Positions 34,787 through 44,402 of a DNA stretch of 64,000 nt are shown piece after piece (position 1 is the first letter of the stretch; every line of letters begins with the position of its first letter). The notes under the pieces are model-generated. The model saw nothing but the letters and a program-made list of their open reading frames with translations, did no database searches and was not told where the DNA came from. The translations under genes and the position numbers were made by a program. Source of the DNA: Eubacteriaceae bacterium (lineage in GTDB: Bacteria > Bacillota > Clostridia > Eubacteriales > Eubacteriaceae); contig JAAYJS010000018.1 in NCBI GenBank assembly GCA_012522805.1, forward strand, positions 62,001-126,000, read 5' to 3'.

Positions 34787-35695
34787 ATGAAAATGAAACG
34801 TTTGTTTGAGATAGTATATCTTCTTATTGATCAGGAAAAAGCAACAGCTAGGGAATTATCCAATCGCTTTGAAGTGTCAACAAGAACGATTTACAGAGAT
34901 GTAGAAGATCTTTCAGCAGCAGGTGTGCCCATCTATATGAGTAAAGGGAAAAACGGGGGAATTTCGCTTCTTCCTGAATATGTCCTCAACAAAACAGTGC
35001 TTACTGAAGAAGAAAAAAACAACATTTTATCGGCTTTACAGAGTTTGAATGTTCTCGATGCGTCTTCTATGGAGAATACACTCTCAAAATTATCCTCATT
35101 TTTTGGAGGCAAAAATCAAGGCTGTTATGAGATTGACTTTAACGATTGGGAACATTTAATTAAAGACCAATTTGAAAAATCAAAAAACGCAATCGTATCG
35201 AAAAAACTTTTATCTTTCGACTATCTTTCTTCCCTGAATAAACGTAGCAAGAGAACAGTAGAACCTTATAGGCTTTGGTTTAAAGATAAAAATTGGTACT
35301 TAAAAGCTTTTTGTTTATTTAAAAATGATATGCGAACTTTTCGTTTTAGCCGAATGCGAAACGTCAAAATATTAGAAGAATCCTTTGTACCAAGATCGAT
35401 AGATTTTTTAAAAGTTGATGAATCTAAAAACATCTATCCTACAATAGAAATTCTGATGCGCGTGGATGCGGTTTTAGAATATCGCGTGTTAGATGAATTT
35501 TTGGAAAAAGATGTTTTCCAAAATGAGGACGGAAGCTTTATTGTAAGGATGAATACCATAGAAGACGAATGGCTTTACGGTTACATCCTTTCTTTTGGGT
35601 CGAATGGAAAAGTTATCAGTCCTCCTCAATTGATAAAGACCATCAAAGAAATTGTAAACCGAATGATGAACAACTACTCTGTCGATGTTGAGTGA
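34787..35695 (+). CDS. HTH-WYL (YafY-type) transcriptional regulator
   Basis: The 302 residues start with an HTH_11 domain (KRLFEIVYLLIDQEKATARE then FEVSTRTIYRDVEDLSAAGVPI), followed by a WYL ligand-binding domain (about 135-300) with LSFDYLSS, EPYRLWFKDKNWYLKAFC and RTFRFSRMRNVKIL. Such proteins bind small molecules or nucleic acid ligands. A ClbS/DfsB gene follows after 170 bases with its own palindrome and may be the target. Confidence 0.9.
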   Translation: MKMKRLFEIVYLLIDQEKATARELSNRFEVSTRTIYRDVEDLSAAGVPIYMSKGKNGGISLLPEYVLNKTVLTEEEKNNILSALQSLNVLDASSMENTLSKLSSFFGGKNQGCYEIDFNDWEHLIKDQFEKSKNAIVSKKLLSFDYLSSLNKRSKRTVEPYRLWFKDKNWYLKAFCLFKNDMRTFRFSRMRNVKILEESFVPRSIDFLKVDESKNIYPTIEILMRVDAVLEYRVLDEFLEKDVFQNEDGSFIVRMNTIEDEWLYGYILSFGSNGKVISPPQLIKTIKEIVNRMMNNYSVDVE

Positions 35696-35805
35696 GGCGC
35701 CAACGAAAAAGGACGATAGAGTAGAATGAGAAATATAAGTTGAGATGGTTCTTAAAGAAGATCCTAGCAATTTGAATTAAATAATGGCGTTATCTTTCTT
35801 AATAT

Positions 35806-35837
35806 GACATACAGCTGTCGCAAACACCGTGTAGAAT
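35806..35837 (+). promoter_or_regulatory. Possible operator/promoter of the ClbS/DfsB gene
   Basis: GACA-tacagc-TGTC is an inverted repeat at 35806-35819, and a TAGAAT -10-like box follows 12 bases on. It may be a WYL regulator site and shares the GACA core with the palindrome upstream. Confidence 0.4.
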
Positions 35838-35861
35838 GGAGAAAAAAATAGGAGAAAAACA

Positions 35862-36398
35862 ATGGCAAGACCGACATCAAAGAATGATTTAATAAACGCG
35901 TCGCAAATTAAGTATAAAAAACTATACGATTTGGTTGCATCGTTGACTGAGAAGGAGTTGGATACCCCTTTCGACTTCTCAGCTGACGTTAAGAAAAAAG
36001 AAGCGCACTGGAAACGAGATAGAAACCTGCGAGATATATTCATCCACCTTTATGAATGGCATCAACTCGTATTGAATTGGGTTTCTGCAAATATGAAAGG
36101 TGAACAGAAACCATTTCTGATTCCTCCGTACAATTGGAAAACCTATGGAGAGATGAATGTAGAATTTTGGAAAAAACATCAAAACACACCCTTAGAGGAA
36201 GCGGATAGAATGTTTAAGAAATCCCACGAAGAGGTCATGAAGCTGGCAGAGACTTTCACAGACAAAGAATTATTTACCAAGGATATTTTTCCTTGGGTGG
36301 GTGGCAGTACCCTCGGTTCTTATTTTGTGAGCGCAACAGCAAGTCATTACGATTGGGCAATGAAAAAACTAAAAGCGCATCAAAAGAACTGCAAGTAG
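35862..36398 (+). CDS. ClbS/DfsB family four-helix bundle protein
   Basis: The 178-residue protein belongs to the DinB-like ClbS/DfsB group: MARPTSKNDLINASQIKYKKL, RDIFIHLYEWHQLVLNW, FLIPPYNWKTYGEMN and a late SATASHYDWAMKKL. ClbS inactivates colibactin in its producers; most homologues have no known substrate. It lies next to the WYL regulator, which probably controls it. The histidines at HLYEWH and SHYDW could be the metal site. Confidence 0.88.
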   Translation: MARPTSKNDLINASQIKYKKLYDLVASLTEKELDTPFDFSADVKKKEAHWKRDRNLRDIFIHLYEWHQLVLNWVSANMKGEQKPFLIPPYNWKTYGEMNVEFWKKHQNTPLEEADRMFKKSHEEVMKLAETFTDKELFTKDIFPWVGGSTLGSYFVSATASHYDWAMKKLKAHQKNCK

Positions 36399-36773
36399 TA
36401 TGAAATCTCTAATGTTAATAGTGAATGATGTTAGAAAAAATAAATAAAAAATAACTGGATATGAACGCTTTTAAACTTGCCTGATAGCAGCATCTATTTT
36501 CGACTCCACTTTCGGTTGATGCCAAGATTAGGATAGCTGTTGGTAAAGAGGTTTTCGCGCCTGCCTAAATGGGTTAAACTGGAATCGAAAAATGAAAGAA
36601 GGATCTTATAGATGCTCCTATGTGTTGGAAAAGTTTAAAGACGCTGTAAGCCCACTGTTTTTATGAGTATCCAATAATCCTAAAAAAGCATCTGACAGGT
36701 GCTTTTTTTATTGCAGAAGATTGAACCGGTTACTCTGCTTCACAGCCAGAGAACTTAAGGATATAGGGTACAA
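36399..36773. other. Intergenic with terminator, no gene
   Basis: No gene is seen. It contains a terminator near its right end and otherwise non-coding sequence. Confidence 0.5.
36682..36711 (+). terminator. Rho-independent terminator
   Basis: AAAAAAGCA and TGCTTTTTT frame a nine-base loop and continue into a T-run. Confidence 0.7.
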
Positions 36774-36965
36774 ATGGATGCTCAATGTTAAGATGAACGG
36801 CAGCTGAACATTGCTAAGGCTCGGCATTTAATAAAATTAAAAGAGAAACGCAGACGATCCCCAGTCTTCATTGACCTAGAAGTATTTGAAAAGGTACAAT
36901 CAATAAAAGCAAAACAAAATAGTGATGGTGCTTTTAAACCTAAGTGTTACGAGATAACAAACTAG
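36774..36965 (+). pseudogene. Short interrupted reading frame, unrecognised remnant
   Basis: An ATG is followed after four codons by an in-frame TAA, then 57 open codons with coding-like composition (for example LIKLKEKRRRSPVFIDLEVF and EKVQSIKAKQNSDGAFKPK). There is no ribosome binding site for the open part. It looks like the tail of a lost gene. I do not recognise the family. Confidence 0.3.
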
Positions 36966-36997
36966 ATGCAATCAAAAATAAAGAAAAGTGGTGTGAG

Positions 36998-37558
36998 ATG
37001 ATTCGAAAAAATGAAATGACGAAACCATATAGGTTTTGGGAATACGTATTATTTTTCTTCGGCTATGCATGCATAGGCTACCTCTACGAAACCATTCTAG
37101 AAGTGGTCATCTATCGATGGGGGTTTAGCAATCGAGGCGTGTTGTTCGGCCCTTGGCTTCCGGTTTATGGGGTCGGTGTTGTGATCTTCGTCTTGCTGTG
37201 GTATCGACTTATTCAAAACAAACCGTCCAAAACAAAAGTTTTGATGATCCCGGTTATTTTTCTGCTGACGATGGCGACGGCTACACTTTTGGAACTCGTC
37301 ACAAGCTACTTGCTTGAATGGACCATGGGCAGCTGGCCGTGGCAGACTTACACCAGCTACGCTCTCAATTATCAGGGAAGAATCGCGCTGAACCCCAGCC
37401 TTCGATTCGGTTTGGGCGGCGTTCTTTTTCTTTACAGCATCCAACCGTTTTTTGATCGTAAAGTTGGCGAGATGGGAGAGAGTAAAGTAAAGTATCTTTC
37501 AATGACACTTTTAGCCCTTGTTTTTGTAGATGTGGTGGTTTCTTTGATTATTAAATAA
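36998..37558 (+). CDS. Putative ABC transporter permease family membrane protein (PF06541-like)
   Basis: The 186-residue protein has five or six membrane helices and the motifs FFFGYACIGYLYETILE, WGFSNRGVLFGPWLPVYGVG, LLELVTSYLLEWTMG and NYQGRIALNPSLRFGLGG, which mark the clostridial family annotated as putative ABC transporter permease type IV. Its true role is unknown. Starts at 36944 and 37016 are possible. The next frame is a broken ATPase and not its partner. Confidence 0.78.
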   Translation: MIRKNEMTKPYRFWEYVLFFFGYACIGYLYETILEVVIYRWGFSNRGVLFGPWLPVYGVGVVIFVLLWYRLIQNKPSKTKVLMIPVIFLLTMATATLLELVTSYLLEWTMGSWPWQTYTSYALNYQGRIALNPSLRFGLGGVLFLYSIQPFFDRKVGEMGESKVKYLSMTLLALVFVDVVVSLIIK

Positions 37559-37573
37559 AATTTTGCGTAATAG

Positions 37574-38086
37574 AGGATAGAAATCAAACGAGGGGAGAGA
37601 ATAGCCTTAACCGGTGGGAATGGAAGCGGTAAATCGACGCTGTTAAAGATCCTTTTGGGAGAAAACATGGACTACAAAGGCAATATTGAGCGTGGTAGCG
37701 ACCTTAAAACATCTTATATTCCACAGGATACAACAAGTTTGAGAGGTAATTTGAGATCGTTCATACAATCCCAAAAAGTCGATGTGACATTGTGCAAGAC
37801 GATTCTTAGAAAACTTGATTTTTCTAGAGCTTTATTTGATTTGACAATGGAAAACTATAGCGATAGGCAGAAAAAGAAAGTGTTGATTGCCATGAGCTTG
37901 TCTAAACCGGCGCATCTATTCATATGGGATGAACCGTTAAACTATATTGATGTGATGTCGAGAGTACAGATCGAAGAAGTGCTCTTGGACATGCAACCCA
38001 CATTGGTATTCGTGGAGCACGATAAACGATTTGTAGACACCGTAGCAACAAGGACGATAGCATTATCATGCACTGAGATCTACTAA
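37574..38086 (+). pseudogene. C-terminal half of an ABC-F (Lsa-like) ATPase
   Basis: From just after an in-frame TAG the frame reads ERIALTGGNGSGKSTLLKIL (Walker A), SYIPQDT, then AHLFIWDEPLNYIDVMSRVQ (Walker B) and VFVEHDKRFV. This is the second ATPase domain of an ABC-F ribosome protection protein. The first domain and linker are missing, and the signature reads NYSDRQKKKV rather than YSxGQ. It is therefore a truncated, probably inactive gene. Confidence 0.8.
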
Positions 38087-38225
38087 AGGGCACCGACGCT
38101 CATGGCGTTGATGCTGTGCACCACTAGGCATCATTTTAAATGTTCTACAATATCGACAATATAAATGCTTGCGCACGCAACTAAAGAGTGCTACAATAGG
38201 GGTAATCTAAAAAGGAGAGAGAAAA

Positions 38226-38648
38226 ATGTCTATTCTCAAATGGTTTTCGATTACGGATCGCCATATCAAAAAATATTTAGATCTGCATTTAGCCCCATAC
38301 GGTATCAATTCCTCCCAACATCTGTATATTTTAAAAATATGCGATCAACCGGGCATTACGCAAGAACGTTTAATAGAAGATTACTATATTCACCCCAGCA
38401 ATGTGACCCGAGCTTTGAACACTTTGGAAGAAAAAGGTTATGTCAGGCGGGAAAGTTGCGAGGAGGACAAGCGAAAATGGAAATTGTACCCTATGGATAA
38501 AGCTTGGGATCTTCAAAAAGAAATCATACGTGTCAAAAAAGAAGCAGAGGCAGAACTTTTAAAGGGCTTTACGGTTCAAGAACAAAGGGACTTCAGCGAG
38601 CTGCTTAAGAAAGCCGGAAAGAATGCCATTTTTAATATCCCCTTATAA
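38226..38648 (+). CDS. MarR family transcriptional regulator
   Basis: The 140 residues form a MarR winged helix: LAPYGINSSQHLYILKICDQPGITQERL, a recognition helix in YYIHPSNVTRALNTLEEKGYV and the wing RRESCEEDKRKWKLYPMD. The ATG follows AAGGAGAG. It lies 18 bases before a MATE exporter gene and likely controls it. Confidence 0.9.
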   Translation: MSILKWFSITDRHIKKYLDLHLAPYGINSSQHLYILKICDQPGITQERLIEDYYIHPSNVTRALNTLEEKGYVRRESCEEDKRKWKLYPMDKAWDLQKEIIRVKKEAEAELLKGFTVQEQRDFSELLKKAGKNAIFNIPL

Positions 38649-38666
38649 CTTTTGAAAGGATGCATC

Positions 38667-40091
38667 ATGACAATACAGACAACAAAAAACCCACTGGGTT
38701 TTGAAAAAATTTCAACTTTATTGAGAAAATTTGCGGTACCCTCCATCGTCGCTATGCTTGTGGGCTCTTTATACAACATCGTCGACCAGATTTTTATCGG
38801 CCAAGGTGTTGGCGTGTTGGGTAACGCGGCGACCAACGTCGCCTTTCCAACGACGACGATCTCTTTGGCAATTTCTTTGTTGATCGGCGTTGGGGCGGCC
38901 TCTCGTTATTCCTTATGTTTAGGTAGCGGGAACAAAGAAAAAGCAACCCACGCGGTGGGCAACAGCATTATGATGATGGTCATCAGCGGACTGATCTATT
39001 TTGTAATCTTGTACACATTTTTGCCACAGATTTTAAAAGCTTTTGGGGCAACCGAGACGGTTTTGCCCTATGCGCTGGAGTACACACGCATTACGGCTTT
39101 CGGCTTTCCCATGGTTATTATTACCATAGCAACGAGCAACTTGATTCGTGCCGACGGATCGCCAAATTATTCTATGTTTACGATGATTCTCGGCGGCATT
39201 GTCAACACCATTCTAGATCCGATCTTTATTTTCGGGTTGAATATGGGAATGGCCGGGGCCGCTATTGCAACGGTTATCGGTCAATTGTGTTCCTTTGTTT
39301 TAGCCGTTCGTTATTTAACGCGTTTTAAAAACATCGATTTAAGCCGCCAGCATTTTAAACTCAACTTGTCAGAAGTTGTCACCATTGCCGGCATGGGCAT
39401 GAGCAACTCGATCAACCAAGTTTCTTTGACCTTTGTGCAAATTATCGCCAACAATTCCCTGACTTATTACGGCGCTTTATCCAAATACGGGGCGGATATC
39501 CCATTGGCGGCGGCAGGAATTGTTTTTAAAGTCAACGCCTTGGTGCTTTCGGTCATCATAGGATTGTCCCAAGGTTTACAGCCGATTGTGGGTTACAATT
39601 ACGGGGCAAAAAAATACGATCGGGTGGAGGGCGCCTACAAATTAGCGATTAAAAGTTCGCTGGTTATCACGACGCTTTCATTGATCAGCTATCAGTTCTT
39701 TCCGGAAAAAATATTATCCCTCTTCGGCAGTGGGAACGATCTATACTTCGATTTTGCGATTCGTTTTATGCGAACTTATTTATTGTTGGTGATGTGTGCC
39801 GGGATACAGATGATATCCTCTAACTTTTTTGCCGCAATCGGAAAACCCCTGAAAGGTATGATTTTATCCCTAACAAGACAAGTGTTGTTCTTAATACCTT
39901 TGCTGATCGTTTTGCCGCTTTTCTTTCAGATTTACGGCATTATGTACGCGGCGCCTGTGGCCGATTTGTCCTCTTTTATTGTGACTTCTATTTTTATTTC
40001 CAAAGAACTCAAACTCATGGAGGAAGAGCAACGCCTATTGCAAGGCACATCGACCAGCGGCACATTGTCGGAATACAAGTCAAAGAAATAG
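38667..40091 (+). CDS. MATE family efflux transporter
   Basis: The 474-residue protein has twelve membrane helices. LLRKFAVPSIVAMLVGSLYNIVDQIFIGQGVG and the second repeat with PIVGYNYGAKKYDRV are typical of clostridial MATE exporters, which expel drugs by ion exchange. The ATG follows GAAAGGA. It is co-transcribed with the marR gene before it. The substrate is unknown. Confidence 0.93.
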   Translation: MTIQTTKNPLGFEKISTLLRKFAVPSIVAMLVGSLYNIVDQIFIGQGVGVLGNAATNVAFPTTTISLAISLLIGVGAASRYSLCLGSGNKEKATHAVGNSIMMMVISGLIYFVILYTFLPQILKAFGATETVLPYALEYTRITAFGFPMVIITIATSNLIRADGSPNYSMFTMILGGIVNTILDPIFIFGLNMGMAGAAIATVIGQLCSFVLAVRYLTRFKNIDLSRQHFKLNLSEVVTIAGMGMSNSINQVSLTFVQIIANNSLTYYGALSKYGADIPLAAAGIVFKVNALVLSVIIGLSQGLQPIVGYNYGAKKYDRVEGAYKLAIKSSLVITTLSLISYQFFPEKILSLFGSGNDLYFDFAIRFMRTYLLLVMCAGIQMISSNFFAAIGKPLKGMILSLTRQVLFLIPLLIVLPLFFQIYGIMYAAPVADLSSFIVTSIFISKELKLMEEEQRLLQGTSTSGTLSEYKSKK

Positions 40092-40270
40092 GACGATCGG
40101 TGTGATGACAGGATGCCCCAGATGTCTTCGATTTGAATGGGCACCCTGTAGGGGGATCCTGTAAAGAAAATTTATAAATGAGTAGATATATTTTACGAAG
40201 TATTATAGAATAAGTACATAATGTATTGTTAGCTGAATGAAGTGGGCAAAATGTGTAAAATTCCCATAGA

Positions 40271-40304
40271 CTGATCATTTCGTTTGTTAAACGGAAATGA
40301 TCAG
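40271..40304 (+). promoter_or_regulatory. Leader hairpin upstream of the EF-G paralogue
   Basis: CTGATCATTTC pairs perfectly with GAAATGATCAG, with a second short GTTT/AAAC pair inside. It lies 60 bases ahead of the start codon with no T-run, so it may regulate rather than terminate. Confidence 0.45.
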
Positions 40305-40363
40305 CTGGAAGCTGACAGAAATCAAAACGCATGGCGTTAATAATAGTACAAGGGGGAATATGC

Positions 40364-42448
40364 ATGAAAACGTATCCGACCAAAAATATTCGTAACGTCC
40401 TACTTTTAGGACATGGTGGAAGTGGCAAGACTACTTTAACAGAGGCATTAGCTTTTAATGCAGGTGCCATTGCCAGAATGGGTAAAGTAGAAGAGGGCAA
40501 TACAATTTCTGACCACGAAACCCAAGAAAAGAAAAGAATGATTTCTATTTCGTCTTCTATCGTACCTTTAGAATACGGCGGACACAAAATAAACCTAATA
40601 GATATTCCCGGGTATTTCGACTTTATCGGTGAAGCACATTCTGCTCTTAGAGTGGCGGATGCAGCCATTATCGTTGTAGATGCGATGTCCGGCGTTCAAG
40701 TTGGAACTGAAAAAGCTTTGGAACTATTGGAAGGCAAAAACATTCCGACTTTTATCGTCATCAACAAAATGGATAGAGAAAATGCAACCTTTGCAGAAGC
40801 TATGGAAAGCATTAAAGAGGTGCTTGGCACCAAAGCCGTACCCTTCATACACCCCATGGGCGAGGGCGACCAAATGCATGGCGTCATCAATATGGTGGAG
40901 ATGAGCGGTAGTGAACGCCGAGATAACCGGTGCTTTGATGTAGCGATTCCGGAAGATATGCTCGGTTTAATTGAACCTTACCGTGAAATGATCATGGAAA
41001 GCGTTGCGCAAACCAGCGAAGAATTGATGGAAAAATACTTCGATGGCGAAGAGCTGACCAGAGACGAAATCAATTACGGAATTAGATCCGGTGTCTTGGA
41101 CGGCGACTTGATCCCGATACTCTGTACCTCTGCGGTTCAAAATATTGGGGTAGAAACCTTAGAATCCATGATTATCGAATACTTACCCTCTCCCCTAGAT
41201 GCAAAAGCCTGGGTAGGAAAAGATCCGAGAAATGAAGAAACCGTCGAAATGAAATACGACGAAAGCCAACCCTTTTCCGCTTTTGTCTTTAAAACCGTGG
41301 TGGACCCCTTTGTCGGTAAATTGTCTTTATTTAAAGTTATTTCCGGAAAGTTAACGGAAGATACAGACGTATACAACTCCACACAAGATACAAGAGAAAA
41401 AACAAGTCATATCTATGTGTTAAGGGGCAACAAACAAATAGAGGTAGAAAGCCTGGGCTCCGGAGATATCGGTGCATTTTCAAAATTAGCAAGTACCGTA
41501 TCCGGCGACACTTTGTGTACCCAGAAGGCCCCGGTGGTTTACGAGCCGTTAGCTTTACCAAAAGCCGTTTATTCGGTAGCGGTTGAATCCAAGTCCAAGA
41601 GCGATATAGACAAATTGGCAACGGGTATTCAACGACTAACGGAACAAGACCCGACCATTTCCTTCGAAAGAAACGCAGAGACCAAACAGACGTTGCTCAG
41701 CGGTTTAGGTGAAATGCACTTAGATGTTGTGGCCAACAACTTAAAAGATAAATTCGGTGTAGAGGTAGAATTGCTACCCACCCGCATTCCATATAGAGAA
41801 ACCATTAAGAAAAAAGCAGATGCACAAGGTAGACACAAAAAGCAATCCGGCGGAAGTGGCCAATACGGAGATGTTTGGGTAACCTTTGAGCCGGGCAATA
41901 CACCCAACGATGATTTCGAATTTGTCGATAAAGTCGTCGGCGGTGCCGTTCCAAGAAACTACATACCGGCCGTAGAGAAAGGTCTGTTGGATTGTATGGC
42001 GGAAGGGGTGCTGGCGGGCTATCCGGTTACCGGTGTTCGAGCAACCTTGTACGACGGCTCTTACCATGCTGTCGACTCCGACGAGATGTCCTTTAAAATG
42101 GCGGCGACCTTAGCTTACCGTAAAGGTATGAAGGAGGCTACCCCTGTTATCTTAGAACCGATTTACAAAGTAGCGATTACGGTCCCTGAAGAATACATGG
42201 GCGACATCATGGGAGATCTCAATAAAAAGCGTGGTCGTATTATGGGAATGGAACCCATACATGGTGGCAAACAAGTCATCACTGCGGAAGTGCCATTGGC
42301 AGAAATGAGCAAATACGCGACCGAATTGCGCTCCATGACACAGGCGCGGGGCAGTTTTGAAATGGACTATGCTCGTTATGAAGAAGCTCCGATGACAATT
42401 GCAGAAAAAGTAATCGAAGAAGCGGAACAAGAAAAAAATGAAAAATAA
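40364..42448 (+). CDS. Elongation factor G-like GTPase (EF-G II)
   Basis: The 694-residue translational GTPase has five EF-G domains. G1 reads GHGGSGKTT, G3 DIPGYFDFIGE (usual EF-G has DTPGHVDF), and G4 NKMD. Domain IV includes QSGGSGQYGDVWVTFEPG and domain V GDLNKKRGRIMGM. It resembles the second EF-G found in many clostridia. Standard EF-G is normally in the str operon, which is not here. The ATG follows AGGGGG. It is monocistronic with a terminator. Confidence 0.9.
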   Translation: MKTYPTKNIRNVLLLGHGGSGKTTLTEALAFNAGAIARMGKVEEGNTISDHETQEKKRMISISSSIVPLEYGGHKINLIDIPGYFDFIGEAHSALRVADAAIIVVDAMSGVQVGTEKALELLEGKNIPTFIVINKMDRENATFAEAMESIKEVLGTKAVPFIHPMGEGDQMHGVINMVEMSGSERRDNRCFDVAIPEDMLGLIEPYREMIMESVAQTSEELMEKYFDGEELTRDEINYGIRSGVLDGDLIPILCTSAVQNIGVETLESMIIEYLPSPLDAKAWVGKDPRNEETVEMKYDESQPFSAFVFKTVVDPFVGKLSLFKVISGKLTEDTDVYNSTQDTREKTSHIYVLRGNKQIEVESLGSGDIGAFSKLASTVSGDTLCTQKAPVVYEPLALPKAVYSVAVESKSKSDIDKLATGIQRLTEQDPTISFERNAETKQTLLSGLGEMHLDVVANNLKDKFGVEVELLPTRIPYRETIKKKADAQGRHKKQSGGSGQYGDVWVTFEPGNTPNDDFEFVDKVVGGAVPRNYIPAVEKGLLDCMAEGVLAGYPVTGVRATLYDGSYHAVDSDEMSFKMAATLAYRKGMKEATPVILEPIYKVAITVPEEYMGDIMGDLNKKRGRIMGMEPIHGGKQVITAEVPLAEMSKYATELRSMTQARGSFEMDYARYEEAPMTIAEKVIEEAEQEKNEK

Positions 42449-42461
42449 AACGTAAAAGTTT

Positions 42462-42496
42462 AAAGGGGATTCCCATCTGGGTATCCTCTTTTTTTA
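42462..42496 (+). terminator. Terminator after EF-G paralogue
   Basis: AAAGGGGAT with TCCCA pairs with TGGGT-ATCCTCTTT and runs into T8. Confidence 0.85.
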
Positions 42497-42514
42497 GTAC
42501 ATGAAAGGATGAGG

Positions 42515-42537
42515 GCACTCGAAAGGGTGTTTTTTAT
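42515..42537 (+). terminator. Second small terminator
   Basis: CACTC-GAAA-GGGTG stem (one G-U pair) is followed by TTTTTT. Confidence 0.6.
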
Positions 42538-42711
42538 TCAATGCCTTAATCTATATTTAAAAAGCGGTACTTTTTAAGGAAAACACCAAAAAACATTGCT
42601 ACAATGATACAAATTTCAAAAGTTTTAATTTTAAATGTGACATATCATTTTATCGTAAGAAAAACGGTCAGATAAAATGACAGGGTTTCATTCAAAGAGA
42701 GGAGACAAAAA

Positions 42712-42957
42712 ATGTCCATTAAAGACAAACTGAAAGCAACAAAAGACAAAGTGTCCGGTTCCATCAAAGAAGGTGCCGGTAAACTCATGGAAGATGAAAA
42801 AGTAGAGTTAGAAGGAAAACTTGAAAAAGGTAAAGGCGAAGCTCGAGAAAAACTTGAGGAAACCAAAGACACCGTAAAAGAAAAATTTGAAAAAGGCAAA
42901 GAGAAAGCCTCTAGCAAGATCAACGAAGCCATTGATAAAGTAAAAGGCGACAAATAA
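42712..42957 (+). CDS. CsbD-like stress protein
   Basis: The 81-residue, lysine- and glutamate-rich protein contains KVSGSIKEGAGKLMEDEKVE and EGKLEKGKGEAREK, resembling CsbD family proteins, which are small stress-induced proteins of unknown mechanism. It is fully helical and has no signal. The ATG follows GAGAGGAGAC. It is a single gene between terminators. Confidence 0.75.
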   Translation: MSIKDKLKATKDKVSGSIKEGAGKLMEDEKVELEGKLEKGKGEAREKLEETKDTVKEKFEKGKEKASSKINEAIDKVKGDK

Positions 42958-42978
42958 AATCTTATTTTGAGAGTTTCT

Positions 42979-43008
42979 ACCCTCGGGAAATCCGAGGGTA
43001 TTTTTTAT
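42979..43008 (+). terminator. Terminator after csbD-like gene
   Basis: ACCCTCGG-GAAA-TCCGAGGGT with a TTTTTTATTTT tail. Confidence 0.9.
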
Positions 43009-43128
43009 TTTGAGAACAAAATGCAGCAGAAGCGGTTCGTTTGCATCTCAACGTTAGGTAGCCACATCATAAATTATTTGATAGAGTCCAACTTTGGATT
43101 GCTACGGCGTAGGCAGTCGAGCTGCCTG

Positions 43129-43692
43129 TTAAAACCCATGCTCCAATAAATGTTCTATCAGTATCTTTGTACCGATGGCAATGAGGATGAGCCCGCCCAA
43201 CAATTCGGATTTGGATTTGATCGAAGATCCAAATTGATAGCCGATGCCTACGGCAATCAAACACATGATAAACGTCACGATTCCAATTAAAGCAACCGAT
43301 GCCACCAGATTCACATGCAAAAAAGCCAAGGTAATCCCAACCACTAAGGCATCGATGGAGGTGGCAACCGCTAAAGGGATCATCCCCCTAGGGCTGTAAT
43401 CCGCCAAGGGACAAGCAGTGGCATCTCTACTCTCTTTAATCATATTGCCGCCGATGATGCCCAGCAAAATAAAAGCAATCCAGTGGTCAACCGATGAGAT
43501 GACATGCGAAAATTGATGGCCCAGTAAATAACCAATCAGGGGCATCAGCGCCTGAAAACTACCGAAATAAGCACCGGAAATCATTCCGTGTTGAATGGGC
43601 TTATCTTGAATCGCTAAGCCTTGGCAGATGGAAACCGCAAAAGCATCCATGGACAAACCAAAAGAAAGAACTAATAATTCAAGAAACGACAT
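43129..43692 (-). CDS. mntP: Manganese efflux pump MntP
   Basis: MntP exports Mn2+. The 187 residues have six membrane helices and the two family repeats: LSFGLSMDAFAVSICQGLA and VATSIDALVVGITLAF, with the conserved aspartates. I see no yybP-ykoY riboswitch pattern in the short upstream region. Genes on either side run the other way. Confidence 0.93.
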   Translation of the reverse strand: MSFLELLVLSFGLSMDAFAVSICQGLAIQDKPIQHGMISGAYFGSFQALMPLIGYLLGHQFSHVISSVDHWIAFILLGIIGGNMIKESRDATACPLADYSPRGMIPLAVATSIDALVVGITLAFLHVNLVASVALIGIVTFIMCLIAVGIGYQFGSSIKSKSELLGGLILIAIGTKILIEHLLEHGF

Positions 43693-43880
43693 ATCTAACC
43701 TCTTATCATCTTAAATAGCTGAGTAAATCTTAACATAAAAGAAGTTAAACCGCCATTGTTCAATTAAAATAAACCACTGCACTTTCATTTAAAATGCTGT
43801 GGAGCCTTTCAGCCTTCGGTTCGTATTCTGTTCAACGTCCACTTTATGGGGTATAATGAGTAAAAAAAGATGGAGGCGCT

Positions 43881-44402
43881 ATGGCTGTTAAAATCATAGA
43901 TGAAGTAAAAAACAAAAAAATAAGCCCGTTGCTCTTGGCATTGCTCTTTGTTGTGATTGTATCCACGATCTCATTCTATAAAAAGGTATTCCCCACAATT
44001 GAGAATGCAGCGGTTCAAAATGGCTTCAGCATTTTGGTTGCCTTGCTCATGGCAGGACTCTTTATAGGGGTTGTGTGGTACACACAAATCGGTTATCAAT
44101 TGATATTGAACCATGAAGCCTTGATTGTTGAAAAGAAAAAAATGGGAAGAGGCTATGAGATCATCGATACCTTAATGGTTCGTCACATGCAAGATGTTGT
44201 ACCGGAGGCGGACTATCGAGGAAAAATAGACGTGAGGTACCATCTGGCTCGAATAGAAGATAAGGGGCTGTATGTCATCACCATGGGGGATCGCGTGATC
44301 AGAATACAATGTTCTGAAAATTTATATCGCCAGTTGGCTCAAGACATTCGAAAAAGTCGACAAACACTGCAAAAGCCAAAAAAACAAAGGAGAAACAAAT
44401 GA
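43881..44402 (+). CDS. Two-helix membrane protein with PH-like domain, unknown
   Basis: The 173 residues have two membrane helices (about 16-36 and 49-68) followed by a soluble domain with LILNHEALIVEKKKMGRG and YVITMGDRVIRIQC, which suggests a bacterial PH-like fold. The tail is lysine-rich. Its stop overlaps the sbcD start as ATGA, so it is coupled to sbcDC, but a link in function is not evident. Confidence 0.7.
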   Translation: MAVKIIDEVKNKKISPLLLALLFVVIVSTISFYKKVFPTIENAAVQNGFSILVALLMAGLFIGVVWYTQIGYQLILNHEALIVEKKKMGRGYEIIDTLMVRHMQDVVPEADYRGKIDVRYHLARIEDKGLYVITMGDRVIRIQCSENLYRQLAQDIRKSRQTLQKPKKQRRNK

